Assembly (NCBI RefSeq): GCF_001544515.1
Contig: NZ_FCOL02000012.1
Location: 1-64,000 of the forward strand
Source: Caballeronia terrestris
GTDB taxonomy: Bacteria; Pseudomonadota; Gammaproteobacteria; Burkholderiales; Burkholderiaceae
Reading direction: 5' to 3'
DNA: 64,000 nt
Positions 23,329 through 31,821 of this stretch are shown in pieces. A program made the position numbers and the translations under genes. Within the stretch, counting starts at the first letter, position 1. Every line of letters starts with the position of its first letter. Under the pieces are notes generated by a model. The model was not told the origin of the DNA, did not search any database, and was given only the letters and a program-made list of their open reading frames with translations.

Positions 23329-24798
23329 CTATATGTTGAATCGAAAAAGTGGTTGCATCTGCTTGTGTAGAACTCGGAACGACTCTAGCCGCTCTGACAA
23401 GATTGAATGCCGCTCATCGTCTGGAATGAATTCCTCCCATAGCGATGGGGCGCGCACGACGACGGAAATATCTCCTTCAGCCGCTAACCAGCCAAGGCGG
23501 GCGGCTCCGAGCGCCGCGACACACTGTGTGTCGGGCGGGCGGCGTATCGGCACCCCAAACGCGTCAGCAATCAACTGTGTCCATAGCGTACTGCGTGCGC
23601 CTCCACCGATAAGGAACAGCGAAGCCATGCGGGTGCCGTCCGCACGCAGAGCATCGAGGCCGTCCGACAAAGCAAATGTAACGCCCTCAAGGACCGAATA
23701 TGCAAGCATGGCACGGTCAGTCGACTCAACAAGTCCGCAAAACACGCCTTGCGCGTATGGGTCATTGTGGGGTGTCCGTTCACCAGAAAGGTATGGCAGG
23801 AACAAGGGGGCTTTGGCGCGGCTATTAACGCTGACCCGTTCTGCCTCACTTAGCAAACACCCTTCGTCGGCCGATGTGAGTTTGCATAGCCAACGAACGC
23901 AACTGGCCGCAGACAGCACAACGCTCGTCCGGTGCCACCTGCCCGGAATCGCGTGGCAAAGCGCGTGTACCCCTAGTAGCGGGCTCGGCCGAAACCGCTC
24001 GGTCACGACAGACACCACTCCCGAGGTACCGAGAGATAGAAATCCATCACCCGATTCCGCTGCGCCGACACCCAGCGCGCTAGTCGCGGTGTCGCCTCCG
24101 CCGGCCGCAACGATTACATTTTTGGGCAAGCCAAGTTCGCTGGCGACACTGCCAAGCACAACGCCGGCCGCTCGGCTTCCTTCTTCAATCGAAGGCACCT
24201 TTATTCGCGTCATGTCACATGCTTCCAAAAGCTCGTCGGACCACTCGCGACGTCCGACATCGAGCCAAAGGGTTCCCGACGCATCGGACGGGTCTGTGAG
24301 CTTCATACCGGTCAGACGCAGACGTAGATAGTCTTTCGGCAGCAAGACGCACGACAGTTGGCGGAAGTGCTCCGGCTCGTGTCTAGCGACCCATAAGAGC
24401 TTCGGTGCCGTGAGCCCGGGCATCGCGCAATTGCCTGCGATTTCATGCAGCCTCGGTGCGCGGGCAGTGAGTTCAGCGCATTCAGCCACGGCCCGCATAT
24501 CGTTCCACAATATCGCCGGGCGAAGCGGCTGGTCTTTGGCATCGAGCAAAACGGCACCATGCATTTGACCAGAAAGGCCAATGGCTTGTATGCACTCAAA
24601 CGCGTCGGGATAGTTCTTACGCAGCGTCGATAGCGCAATCCGCGTAGCTTGCCACCAATCCTCTGGGTCCTGCTCCGACCATCGGTGCCTCAGCCGCGAT
24701 ATTTCCAGCGGATGACGAGCGGTCCCGACAATGTGACCATCGCCGGCGAGCAGTAGGACTTTCAATTCGGTCGTGCCGAGGTCAATGCCGAGGAACAT
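23329..24798 (-). CDS. FGGY-family pentulose kinase (xylulokinase/ribulokinase-like)
   Basis: A 489-residue sugar kinase in the length range of XylB. The N-terminal ATP/sugar motif FLGIDLGTTELKVLLL, LSGQMHGAVLLD, AILWNDMRA, the catalytic-Asp region AAGGGDTATSALGVG and the C-terminal LIGGGARSTLWTQLIAD are all present. Annotation by similarity would be xylulokinase. The upstream co-directional gene resembles ribitol 2-dehydrogenase, whose product is D-ribulose, so D-ribulose is also a likely substrate. Start ATG 24798 lies 34 bp past the dehydrogenase stop. Family assignment is firm; sugar specificity is not. Confidence 0.9.
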   Translation of the reverse strand: MFLGIDLGTTELKVLLLAGDGHIVGTARHPLEISRLRHRWSEQDPEDWWQATRIALSTLRKNYPDAFECIQAIGLSGQMHGAVLLDAKDQPLRPAILWNDMRAVAECAELTARAPRLHEIAGNCAMPGLTAPKLLWVARHEPEHFRQLSCVLLPKDYLRLRLTGMKLTDPSDASGTLWLDVGRREWSDELLEACDMTRIKVPSIEEGSRAAGVVLGSVASELGLPKNVIVAAGGGDTATSALGVGAAESGDGFLSLGTSGVVSVVTERFRPSPLLGVHALCHAIPGRWHRTSVVLSAASCVRWLCKLTSADEGCLLSEAERVSVNSRAKAPLFLPYLSGERTPHNDPYAQGVFCGLVESTDRAMLAYSVLEGVTFALSDGLDALRADGTRMASLFLIGGGARSTLWTQLIADAFGVPIRRPPDTQCVAALGAARLGWLAAEGDISVVVRAPSLWEEFIPDDERHSILSERLESFRVLHKQMQPLFRFNI

Positions 24799-24832
24799 TA
24801 TTTCAACCCAAGATGATTACTGCTTGTATCAA

Positions 24833-25561
24833 CTAAAGGTCGAAGTTGGTCGGCATCAGCACTACGTCACGAATGGTCAAACCGCGTTGTCGCGTCAACA
24901 TGAACATGATGACGTCAGCTACCTCACTGGCCTCAATCAGGCTGCCCGATGCTTTGGCTTCGTTTAGTTTTTCCTCTGGCCAGTCGGCGAGCAACGCGCT
25001 AATGACCGGACCGGGTGACACGGAGCCGACGCGGATTCCGTGTTTGAAGACCTGGCGCCGCACCGTCTGAACAAAGCAGTTAATCGCCCATTTGGACGAC
25101 GCATAGACCGGCTCCCATGGTGTCGGAAAGTGAGCAGCGAGTGAACTGGTCACGATAATGTCGCCGGTCCGTCGGGCTATCATGTGGGGCAAAACGTCGT
25201 GAATGTTTTTCATCACGACATTGACGTTAAGATTCAGCATCCGGTCAATTGCGGCCGTATCCGCGTCCACCAGTTCGCCGCCGACGTATGTGCCTGCGTT
25301 GGCATGCAGGATGTCGATTTGCCCCGTGATTTCCAGCACGCGCGGCACGAGCGCCGAGCACGCCGTCGGGTCGAGCAAATTTACGACAAGCGGAACCGCC
25401 GCATCGCCGTGTTTGGCGCAGATTGTTTTCAGCGCAGCTTCGTCACGGTCCACTAGTACGACGCGTGCACCTGCCGACAAAAGTGCCTCGGTGCTGGCCA
25501 GCCCGATGCCTGATGCAGCGCCCGTGACAACGGCGACCTTGCCCTGCAGTTCTTTTTCCAT
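24833..25561 (-). CDS. Short-chain dehydrogenase, ribitol 2-dehydrogenase-like
   Basis: A 242-residue classical SDR. It has the NAD-binding TGAASGIG, an acidic residue after strand 2 (VVLVDRDE, favouring NAD over NADP), HANAG, and the catalytic Ser (VTSSLAAHF) and YASSK. From memory it aligns along its whole length with Klebsiella ribitol dehydrogenase (DILHANAGTYVGGELVDAD, WEPVYASSKWAINCFVQT, RVGSVSPGPVISALLADWP). It would oxidise ribitol, or a similar pentitol, to a ketopentose for the downstream kinase. The start ATG at 25561 has GAGAG upstream; a longer frame runs into the promoter region. No pentitol transporter or regulator is adjacent. Confidence 0.88.
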   Translation of the reverse strand: MEKELQGKVAVVTGAASGIGLASTEALLSAGARVVLVDRDEAALKTICAKHGDAAVPLVVNLLDPTACSALVPRVLEITGQIDILHANAGTYVGGELVDADTAAIDRMLNLNVNVVMKNIHDVLPHMIARRTGDIIVTSSLAAHFPTPWEPVYASSKWAINCFVQTVRRQVFKHGIRVGSVSPGPVISALLADWPEEKLNEAKASGSLIEASEVADVIMFMLTRQRGLTIRDVVLMPTNFDL

Positions 25562-26217
25562 TTCCGATTTCTCTCGCTGACTTAGCCATCTGTCGGACCG
25601 ACCACCTGTTCGGCTTCCGCGGCTGGCAATGCGGAATTTGGACCTACATCTGTTCCTCGGTGTAAGCGTCCGATAATTCTCTATGCACGATAGCCCCGCT
25701 CGACATTTGATTGCTATTGAGTGGTCAATTGCTCTGTATAAGAGCAAATATGCGGTTCGAGTGATGTACTGTCAAGATGATTCTGGAGGGTAAAAACCCC
25801 CAGCGTTGGGCGGCAGCGTCCGCATTTTCCACGCGAACACCGAGGCGGCCCAGCCAAAGCGCGTCCGACCCGCCGCCGCACCAGGGCGCGTCATGCGACG
25901 ATTTGGGTCGTCCGATGCAGAGCCCTGAGGATAATGAGTGGGCAGTGAACGGTCAGACCAGCCATGCCGGGCGTGTTTGCAGGGTTTGCGTGCGCGTGAC
26001 GGGACGTAAAGAGGCGGGTACAGCGCTCACCGTGGGGTCGCGCATCGCTTCTAGCCATTCGCACGTTGGGGTCCCTGAAGCGAGTCGTCCATAACAGGAT
26101 ATAAAAGACTTGCCTATAGGCAGGTCGGCATGACCAACTCTCTATTTCATCCTGCAAGCAACCGAACGGCTCGGGAAAATACCTATTATCGAAGGGAAGA
26201 CTTTTTTATTTCCGAAC
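25562..26217. other. Intergenic region of about 650 bp, no gene supported
   Basis: This long spacer separates the pentitol operon (minus) from a FadR-family gene (plus). It includes an AT-richer part (25660-25770) holding a likely operator and a GC-rich part (25790-26090) whose frames show no recognisable protein. The latter may be decayed coding sequence. No RNA gene or insertion sequence was seen. Confidence 0.4.
25729..25747. promoter_or_regulatory. Inverted repeat TTGCTC-N7-GAGCAA upstream of the pentitol operon
   Basis: Exact 6-bp arms (25729-25734 and 25742-25747) lie about 170 bp upstream of the dehydrogenase start in an AT-rich stretch. TTGCTC/GAGCAA arms are common in operators of sugar-responsive DeoR/SorC-type repressors. 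No such regulator is encoded nearby. Confidence 0.35.
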
Positions 26218-26910
26218 ATGACGACAACCGAAGGCATCAGCCTTCCCGACAAAGTCTGCAAGCTGGTCATCGAAGCGATATTGCGCGGCGAGTTTGCCGT
26301 CGACAACAAGCTCCCCACCGAGTTCGAACTGACCGCCCGCTATGCCGTGTCGCGCACGACGATTCGCGAAGCCCTTTCGCGCCTGCGATCGGAAGGGATC
26401 GTCGAGTCGCGGCGCGGGTCGGGGAGCTACATCCTGCGCATGCCCGGTCGCGCGGAGCCGTCCGCGCCGTCCATCTCGAGCATCGCCGACGTCGAGCGGT
26501 ATTACGCGTTCCGCCTGTGCGTCGAGGCGGGCGCGGCGGGCCTGGCCGCGCAGATGCGCACGGACGCCGACATTGCATCGATTCACGCCGCGTATCGCGC
26601 GCTCGACCGGCGCGTCGACGACGCGGTGTCAGGTGTGGAGGGGGATCTCGAACTGCATCTGGCGATCGCGCGCGCGTCGCACAATCCGTTTTTCATCTCG
26701 ACGATCGAACACGGCCTCGCGCCGATCCGTCAATGCATGGAACTCGCGCGCAACCTCGGGCAAACGCAGAGCCACGCGCGCTTCGAGCAGGTGCAGGCGG
26801 AGCATCAGGCGATCATCGACGGCATCGAGGCGCAAGCGTCCGAGGAGGCGTCCGCCGCGATGCGCCGACATATCGAGAACTCGCGGCGGCGCATTTTCGA
26901 AGGCGCGTAA
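26218..26910 (+). CDS. GntR/FadR-family transcriptional regulator
   Basis: A 230-residue regulator. The winged helix (about 8-75) has LPTEFELTARYAVSRTTIRE and ESRRGSGSYIL; the FCD domain (about 90-220) has YYAFRLCVEAGAAGLAA, DLELHLAIARASHNPFF and the C-terminal MRRHIENSRRR. Its position next to a truncated DUF1479 gene and its distance from the pentitol operon leave the target unclear. It may have controlled the DUF1479 gene before truncation or the pentitol genes across the long spacer. No consensus TNGT-N3-ACNA site was noticed immediately upstream. Confidence 0.88.
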   Translation: MTTTEGISLPDKVCKLVIEAILRGEFAVDNKLPTEFELTARYAVSRTTIREALSRLRSEGIVESRRGSGSYILRMPGRAEPSAPSISSIADVERYYAFRLCVEAGAAGLAAQMRTDADIASIHAAYRALDRRVDDAVSGVEGDLELHLAIARASHNPFFISTIEHGLAPIRQCMELARNLGQTQSHARFEQVQAEHQAIIDGIEAQASEEASAAMRRHIENSRRRIFEGA

Positions 26911-26917
26911 CACTTGT

Positions 26918-27448
26918 TCACAGCGTGAACCCGAGCTGATCCTTCCCGAGTTCCGTCAAGCTCGCCTCCCCGGCCCTGCCGACGAAATCGGTTTCGAAGT
27001 TGTCGGCGGGAAAATCGGGCGGGCTGCGGCCATTGAGCAAAGTGGGCAACTGCCGCTTCAGATATTCGTCGTTTTTCGCGCAGGCCGGCGCGGCCGAGAT
27101 GTACATCACGTTGCTGTAGCCCGTCCCGCGATGGGCGTCCTCCACCGCGTGGATCACGTCGCTGTGCCAGAACACCGTGTCGCCCGCCTGCATGTTCGGA
27201 ATCGACGAAAGCGCCTCGTGCAGCGGCCCGTGCCACTGAGGTTCGATAGACAAAGCACGGCCCGGCAGCGCGCCGCACAGGTCATCGTCCGCGACCTCGT
27301 CCTGCAGTGCGCGCGGCAGCACGTACACCATCGCGTTGGCGATCGGCACGAACTGCAGCGTGCCGTCGCCCGGGCCTTGCGGCGTCAGCGCGGTCCAGCT
27401 CTGGAAGGTCTTAGCCCGGAGCGCGCCAGAGTGATACGATGCGGTCAA
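26918..27448 (-). pseudogene. DUF1479 (YbiU-like) oxygenase, 5'-truncated
   Basis: The 176-codon frame matches, from memory, only the C-terminal part of DUF1479/YbiU proteins (about 420 residues): [59 protein letters not shown] (Fe-binding HxD...H of 2-oxoglutarate oxygenases) and [20 protein letters not shown]. The first ~15 residues ([14 protein letters not shown]) do not fit the family, and the AraC gene starts 20 bp away. The N-terminal ~240 residues have therefore been deleted, with the junction near 27410. The remnant is unlikely to be active. Confidence 0.75.
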
Positions 27449-27467
27449 CTACTTCGCGAATCCTGCC

Positions 27468-28427
27468 ATGAAACCGGCTTACGAACACGTCGAGATGGGC
27501 AGCGGCTGCTCGGTGCGGGTGTACCACCGCCAGTTGCCGCGCATTCCGTTCGAATGGCACCATCATCCCGAGTACGAACTCACGCTCACGATGAACAGCC
27601 GCGGCAAGCGCTACATCGGCGATTCGATCGCAACTTACGCGGGCGACGATCTCGTACTCGTTCCGCCCGACCTTCCGCACACGTGGTCGTCGAACCGTTC
27701 CATCGATGCCAGCGCGCCGCAGGTCGCCATCGTCGTGTGGTTCGGCGGCGACTGGGCGCGGCGCGTGGCCGATTGCTGTCCCGAATACGACGCGCTTCAC
27801 CGGCTCTTGAGACGCGCGGCCTGCGGGCTCGCGTTCAGTCCGGAGGCGGGCGCGGCGCTCAGGCAGCGCAGCGGCGAACTGCTCGCGGCATCGGCGCGGG
27901 AACGGCTGAATGCCGTACTCGACGTGCTCTGCCAGCTCGCCGACGCGGACGCGCAACCGCTCGCATCGCCGAGCGCATTCGACGGCAGCCGCATCGGACG
28001 GCCGTCGGGGCACGAGCCGGAGCGGATCAATCGCGCGCTGGCGGTCATCGAGGCGCGCTTTGCGCAGCGGCTGACGCTTGCGGAACTGGCTGCGTCGGCG
28101 ACGCTGTCTGAGCGCACACTTAACCGCTATTTCGTGCAGCACGTCGGCGAAAGCGTGGGGAAATATGTGAATCGCGTGCGAATCGGCCACGCGTGCCGCA
28201 TGCTCGCCGATACGTCGTGGCCGGTTTCCGTGATCGCCGCGCGCTCGGGCTTTCCGAACATCGCCAACTTCAACCGGCAGTTCCGGGCATTCAAAGACAC
28301 GACGCCCGCGGCGTATCGCAAGGAATTCACCGGCAAGTCACAGCAGCCGCTCGACACGACTCCGCTCGACCTGCGCTCTCCCTCGCTCGAACGCGGTGCG
28401 CGCCAAAAACGCCCATCTGCACCTTAA
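27468..28427 (+). CDS. AraC-family transcriptional regulator
   Basis: A 319-residue regulator with an N-terminal cupin-like sensor (about 20-120: FEWHHHPEYELTLTMNSRGK, LVLVPPDLPHTWSSNR) and a C-terminal double helix-turn-helix (about 190-285: LAELAASATLSERTLNRYF, VSVIAARSGFPNIANFNRQF, TTPAAYRKEF). The tail after residue 290 is low-complexity. It is divergent from the truncated DUF1479 gene. The cupin HHHPE motif suggests binding of a sugar-like ligand, as in many AraC proteins. The target genes are not identifiable here. Confidence 0.92.
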   Translation: MKPAYEHVEMGSGCSVRVYHRQLPRIPFEWHHHPEYELTLTMNSRGKRYIGDSIATYAGDDLVLVPPDLPHTWSSNRSIDASAPQVAIVVWFGGDWARRVADCCPEYDALHRLLRRAACGLAFSPEAGAALRQRSGELLAASARERLNAVLDVLCQLADADAQPLASPSAFDGSRIGRPSGHEPERINRALAVIEARFAQRLTLAELAASATLSERTLNRYFVQHVGESVGKYVNRVRIGHACRMLADTSWPVSVIAARSGFPNIANFNRQFRAFKDTTPAAYRKEFTGKSQQPLDTTPLDLRSPSLERGARQKRPSAP

Positions 28428-28452
28428 AAGCACGGATCTGCACCCACATAGG

Positions 28453-28487
28453 GAAAATCAATCGAAAACTAAATATCGATGATTTTC
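28453..28487. repeat. Imperfect inverted repeat between araC-like gene and GGDEF-EAL gene
   Basis: GAAAATCA-A-TCGA and TCGATGATTTTC are complementary apart from one bulged A, separated by about 10 nt. It lies 25 bp after the AraC stop and 145 bp before the next start. It could be a terminator without a strong U-tract or a regulator site. Confidence 0.4.
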
Positions 28488-28632
28488 TGCCGTTAGTCCT
28501 GTGATCCAACGGTTTCAGGTCGGCGAAACCGGCCGCACGAAACCGGACCACGACTAACCCAGTGAGGTCGATCTTGAGGCGTTCCCCAACCGTCGAGTCG
28601 CCCGCGCAGTTCCTCCAGCGCCGGAAAGTCTC

Positions 28633-31600
28633 ATGAACCGCAACCTGTTCTTCCGGCTGCTGGCGCGGCTGCGAGTCGGCCGCAAGCTGCTGCTCATCTA
28701 CCTGCTCGACCTGAGCGCGGTGATCTACATCAGCGGCATCCTGATCCACGAGAAATACCTCGCGATCGATTTCTCCAACAAGGAAATCGTCGGCAACGCG
28801 TATGTGCGTGATGCGCGCGACGCGCTGGTCGATGTCGCGCTGGCCGCTGCGGGCCAGCGTCCGCCGGCCGCGCGCTTCGAGCGGACCGCGACGCAGCTCG
28901 CCGCCGCCGAGCAGCAATACGGTGAGCATATGCAAAGCGCCCCGCTCAACGAGCGCGTGCGCAGCGCGCTCACCGCGATGGCGCACGAGCGCGACCCGAG
29001 CCCTGCCGCGGCGAGCGCGGCGCTCGACGCCTGCCGCGAGCTGATTACGCGCATCGGCAACCAGTCGAACCTGATCCTCGATCCCGACCTCGACAGCTAC
29101 TACGCGATGTCGCAATCGATCCTGCGCTACCCCGCGCTGCTGGACGCCGTGAACGGCATCGGCCGTCATCTGCACGAAGGCATGCGCTCGGCGCATTCGC
29201 ACGAAGAGGTGCGCACGCGCTATCTCGTGCTAGAAGGCCAGCTCGATGCCGTGTTGCAGGGCCTGCGTTCGGACTTCGCGGAAGCGGGCGCGGCGAACCA
29301 TACGCTCGAAACCGCGCTCGCGCCTTCCGTCGAACGCATGCGCACCGCCGTGGAGGCGTTCCGGCACGCGGCGCGCATCGTCGTGGACAGCAGCGAGACG
29401 GCGGACCCAGCGATGCTCGCCATCGTCGATACGACGCAGCAGACGCTCGTCGTGAGCGTCGACGAAGCGTGGCGCAACACCGGCGAGCATCTCGACGGCC
29501 TGCTGCACGCGCGCGTGCACGGCCTCTTCTCGCGCATGTGGCTGCATCTCGGCACCGCGCTGTTCCTTCTGTGCATGATCCTCGCGATGGTGTATTTCGT
29601 CGCGCAGCAGATCTCGTATCCGCTGCGCAAACTCGCGGGTGTCATGGACACCGTGCGCCGCACCGGTGACCACTCGCAGCGCGCGACGTGGCACAGTCAG
29701 GACGAAATCGGCCAGCTCGTGCGCGGTTTCAACGACATGCTCGAACAGCTCGACCGCGAACGCGACGTGCAGAAGGAACTCGCCGCGACGGCGCGCGCGT
29801 CGGCGGCGCAATACGCGCTCGTCGAAGCGACGCCGGTGCCGATGGTCGTCACCGCGATCCCCGGCCACGAAGTTCTGCACGCAAACAAGCCGGGCCTCTT
29901 CTGGCTCAACGGCTGCGCGACCGATCCGTGGGCGTTCAGCCTCGATTCATCGACGCGCGCGCGTTTCTTCCAGCAGCTCTCGGATCACGACGCGATCGAC
30001 GAATTCGAAGTCCACTGGAAAGCGACCAGCCAGCCGACCTGGGCGATGCTTTCCGCGCGGCGCTTCACGTTCCAGGGCCGCGATGCGATCCTCACCGCCT
30101 TCACGCCGATCAACCAGATCAAGCTGATGGAGCAGCGGCTGGAGCTGTGGGGCAAGGTCTTCGAGGCGTCGTCGGAGGCGATCGTGATCCTCGACAAGGA
30201 CGGCCGCCTCGTCACGGGCAACCCGTCGTTTTATCGCGCGACTGGCTACCGTATCGACGATGTGGTCGGCAAGCCGGTGTCGTTCATCGTCGGCAACGGC
30301 GAAGACGGCGCGCACGGCGGCGTGATTCCGGGCCTCGATACGCGCATCGACCGCACGAGCACCTGGCACGGCGAAGCGCAGGTGCGCCGACGCGAAGGCG
30401 GCGATTATCCGGCGTGGCTGATGATCAGCGCCGTGCGCGACAAGCGCGGCAACGTCTCGCACTACATCTGCACGCTGATCGACATCACGGACCGCAAGAA
30501 AAGCGAGGAGCGCATCCAGTTTCTAGCGGAGCACGACGTGCTCACCGAACTGCCGAACCGCGCGCTCTTCGCGACGCGTCTCGGCGTTGCGATCGCGCAG
30601 GCGGAACGCACGCGGCAGCGTGTCGCGGTGCTGTTCATCGACCTCGATCATTTCAAGAACATCAACGATTCGCTTGGGCATCACATCGGCGACGGCCTGC
30701 TGCGCTCGGTGTCGCGCAGGCTCCTCAAGGCGGTGCGCAGCAACGATACGGTGAGCCGTCTCGGCGGCGACGAGTTCACGGTGATCATGAACGCCGTGAC
30801 CAACGCCGGCGACGTCACGCGCACGATCGACCAGCGCCTTATTGCGCTGCTGCGCGAACCGCACGAGATCGGCGGCGTGACGCTGCAGGTGTCGTGCAGC
30901 GTGGGCGTCGCGCTCTATCCCGACGACGGCCGCGACATCGACACGCTGATGCAGAACGCCGATGCCGCGATGTATCAGGCGAAAGCGGCCGGGCGCAATC
31001 TCGTCAAGTTCTTCTCCGCCGACATGGCCGAGCACGCGCGCCACCGCCTGGCGCTCGAAGCGTGCCTGCGCACGGCGATCGCGCGCAAAGAGATGCGGCT
31101 CGCGTACCAGCCGTGCATCGACGCGCGCACGGGCGCGCTCGTGAGCGTCGAGGGCTTGTTGCGCTGGAACAATCCCCAACTTGGCTCAGTGCCGCCGGGG
31201 CAGTTCATCCCCGTCGCCGAGGAAACGCGGCTCATCGTGCAGATCGGCGCGTGGGTGATTGATGAGGCTTGCCGTCAGCTCGCGGAGTGGCGCGAGAACG
31301 ATGCGCTCGATATCCGCGTGTCGGTGAATCTCTCCGCGATCCAGTTGCGCGATCCCGAACTGCTCCCGGTGCTGACGAAGAGCCTTGCGAAGCATCGCGT
31401 GCCGCCGCAAAGCCTCGAACTGGAGATCACCGAAACGGTGCTGATGGACAGCGCCGAAAACTACGTCGATGCGATCCGCGCGATCCGTGCGCTCGGCGTG
31501 AAGCTCTCGCTCGACGATTTCGGCACGGGGTATTCGAGCCTCAGCTATCTAAACCGCTTCCCGCTGGATCGTTTGAAGATCGACCGCGCGTTCGTGCACG

Positions 31601-31818
31601 ACATGCTCGACGCCCCCGCCGATCTCGCGATCGTCAAGGCGATTATCGAGCTCGGGCACGAGCTGGGGTTGCGGGTGGTGGCCGAAGGCGTCGAGAGCGA
31701 GCATCAGGCAAAGATTCTGCGCGGCATCGGCTGTGACGAGTTGCAGGGGTTTCTCTTCTCGGCGGCGCTGTATTCGGAGGATTTGTGGTCGTGGTCGAAC
31801 GAGCGGGCGGCGGCATGA
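28633..31818 (+). CDS. Membrane-bound GGDEF-EAL protein with HAMP and PAS domains
   Basis: A 1061-residue cyclic-di-GMP enzyme. In order: membrane segment about 20-40 (LLLIYLLDLSAVIYISGIL), a helical periplasmic sensor to about 295, a second membrane segment (about 300-325), HAMP (about 322-375), two PAS-like regions (about 395-500 and 505-625), GGDEF (about 640-800, intact RLGGDEF near 709) and EAL (about 815-1055). The EAL motif reads EGLLRW; DDFGTGYSSLSYLNRFPLDR and VAEGVE are intact. Both cyclase and phosphodiesterase residues look functional. The EGL variant of EAL occurs in active enzymes. It stands alone with no neighbouring sensor partner and ends 4 bp from the convergent amidohydrolase. 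Confidence 0.95.
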   Translation: MNRNLFFRLLARLRVGRKLLLIYLLDLSAVIYISGILIHEKYLAIDFSNKEIVGNAYVRDARDALVDVALAAAGQRPPAARFERTATQLAAAEQQYGEHMQSAPLNERVRSALTAMAHERDPSPAAASAALDACRELITRIGNQSNLILDPDLDSYYAMSQSILRYPALLDAVNGIGRHLHEGMRSAHSHEEVRTRYLVLEGQLDAVLQGLRSDFAEAGAANHTLETALAPSVERMRTAVEAFRHAARIVVDSSETADPAMLAIVDTTQQTLVVSVDEAWRNTGEHLDGLLHARVHGLFSRMWLHLGTALFLLCMILAMVYFVAQQISYPLRKLAGVMDTVRRTGDHSQRATWHSQDEIGQLVRGFNDMLEQLDRERDVQKELAATARASAAQYALVEATPVPMVVTAIPGHEVLHANKPGLFWLNGCATDPWAFSLDSSTRARFFQQLSDHDAIDEFEVHWKATSQPTWAMLSARRFTFQGRDAILTAFTPINQIKLMEQRLELWGKVFEASSEAIVILDKDGRLVTGNPSFYRATGYRIDDVVGKPVSFIVGNGEDGAHGGVIPGLDTRIDRTSTWHGEAQVRRREGGDYPAWLMISAVRDKRGNVSHYICTLIDITDRKKSEERIQFLAEHDVLTELPNRALFATRLGVAIAQAERTRQRVAVLFIDLDHFKNINDSLGHHIGDGLLRSVSRRLLKAVRSNDTVSRLGGDEFTVIMNAVTNAGDVTRTIDQRLIALLREPHEIGGVTLQVSCSVGVALYPDDGRDIDTLMQNADAAMYQAKAAGRNLVKFFSADMAEHARHRLALEACLRTAIARKEMRLAYQPCIDARTGALVSVEGLLRWNNPQLGSVPPGQFIPVAEETRLIVQIGAWVIDEACRQLAEWRENDALDIRVSVNLSAIQLRDPELLPVLTKSLAKHRVPPQSLELEITETVLMDSAENYVDAIRAIRALGVKLSLDDFGTGYSSLSYLNRFPLDRLKIDRAFVHDMLDAPADLAIVKAIIELGHELGLRVVAEGVESEHQAKILRGIGCDELQGFLFSAALYSEDLWSWSNERAAA

Positions 31819-31821
31819 CTG

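Noticed and set aside
23204..24331. Plus-strand frame opposite the pentulose kinase
   Set aside because: Shadow of the FGGY kinase; Ser/Arg-rich, no recognisable domain.
25777..26157. Short frames on both strands in the GC-rich spacer upstream of the FadR gene
   Set aside because: No family resemblance, no ribosome binding site; at most decayed sequence.
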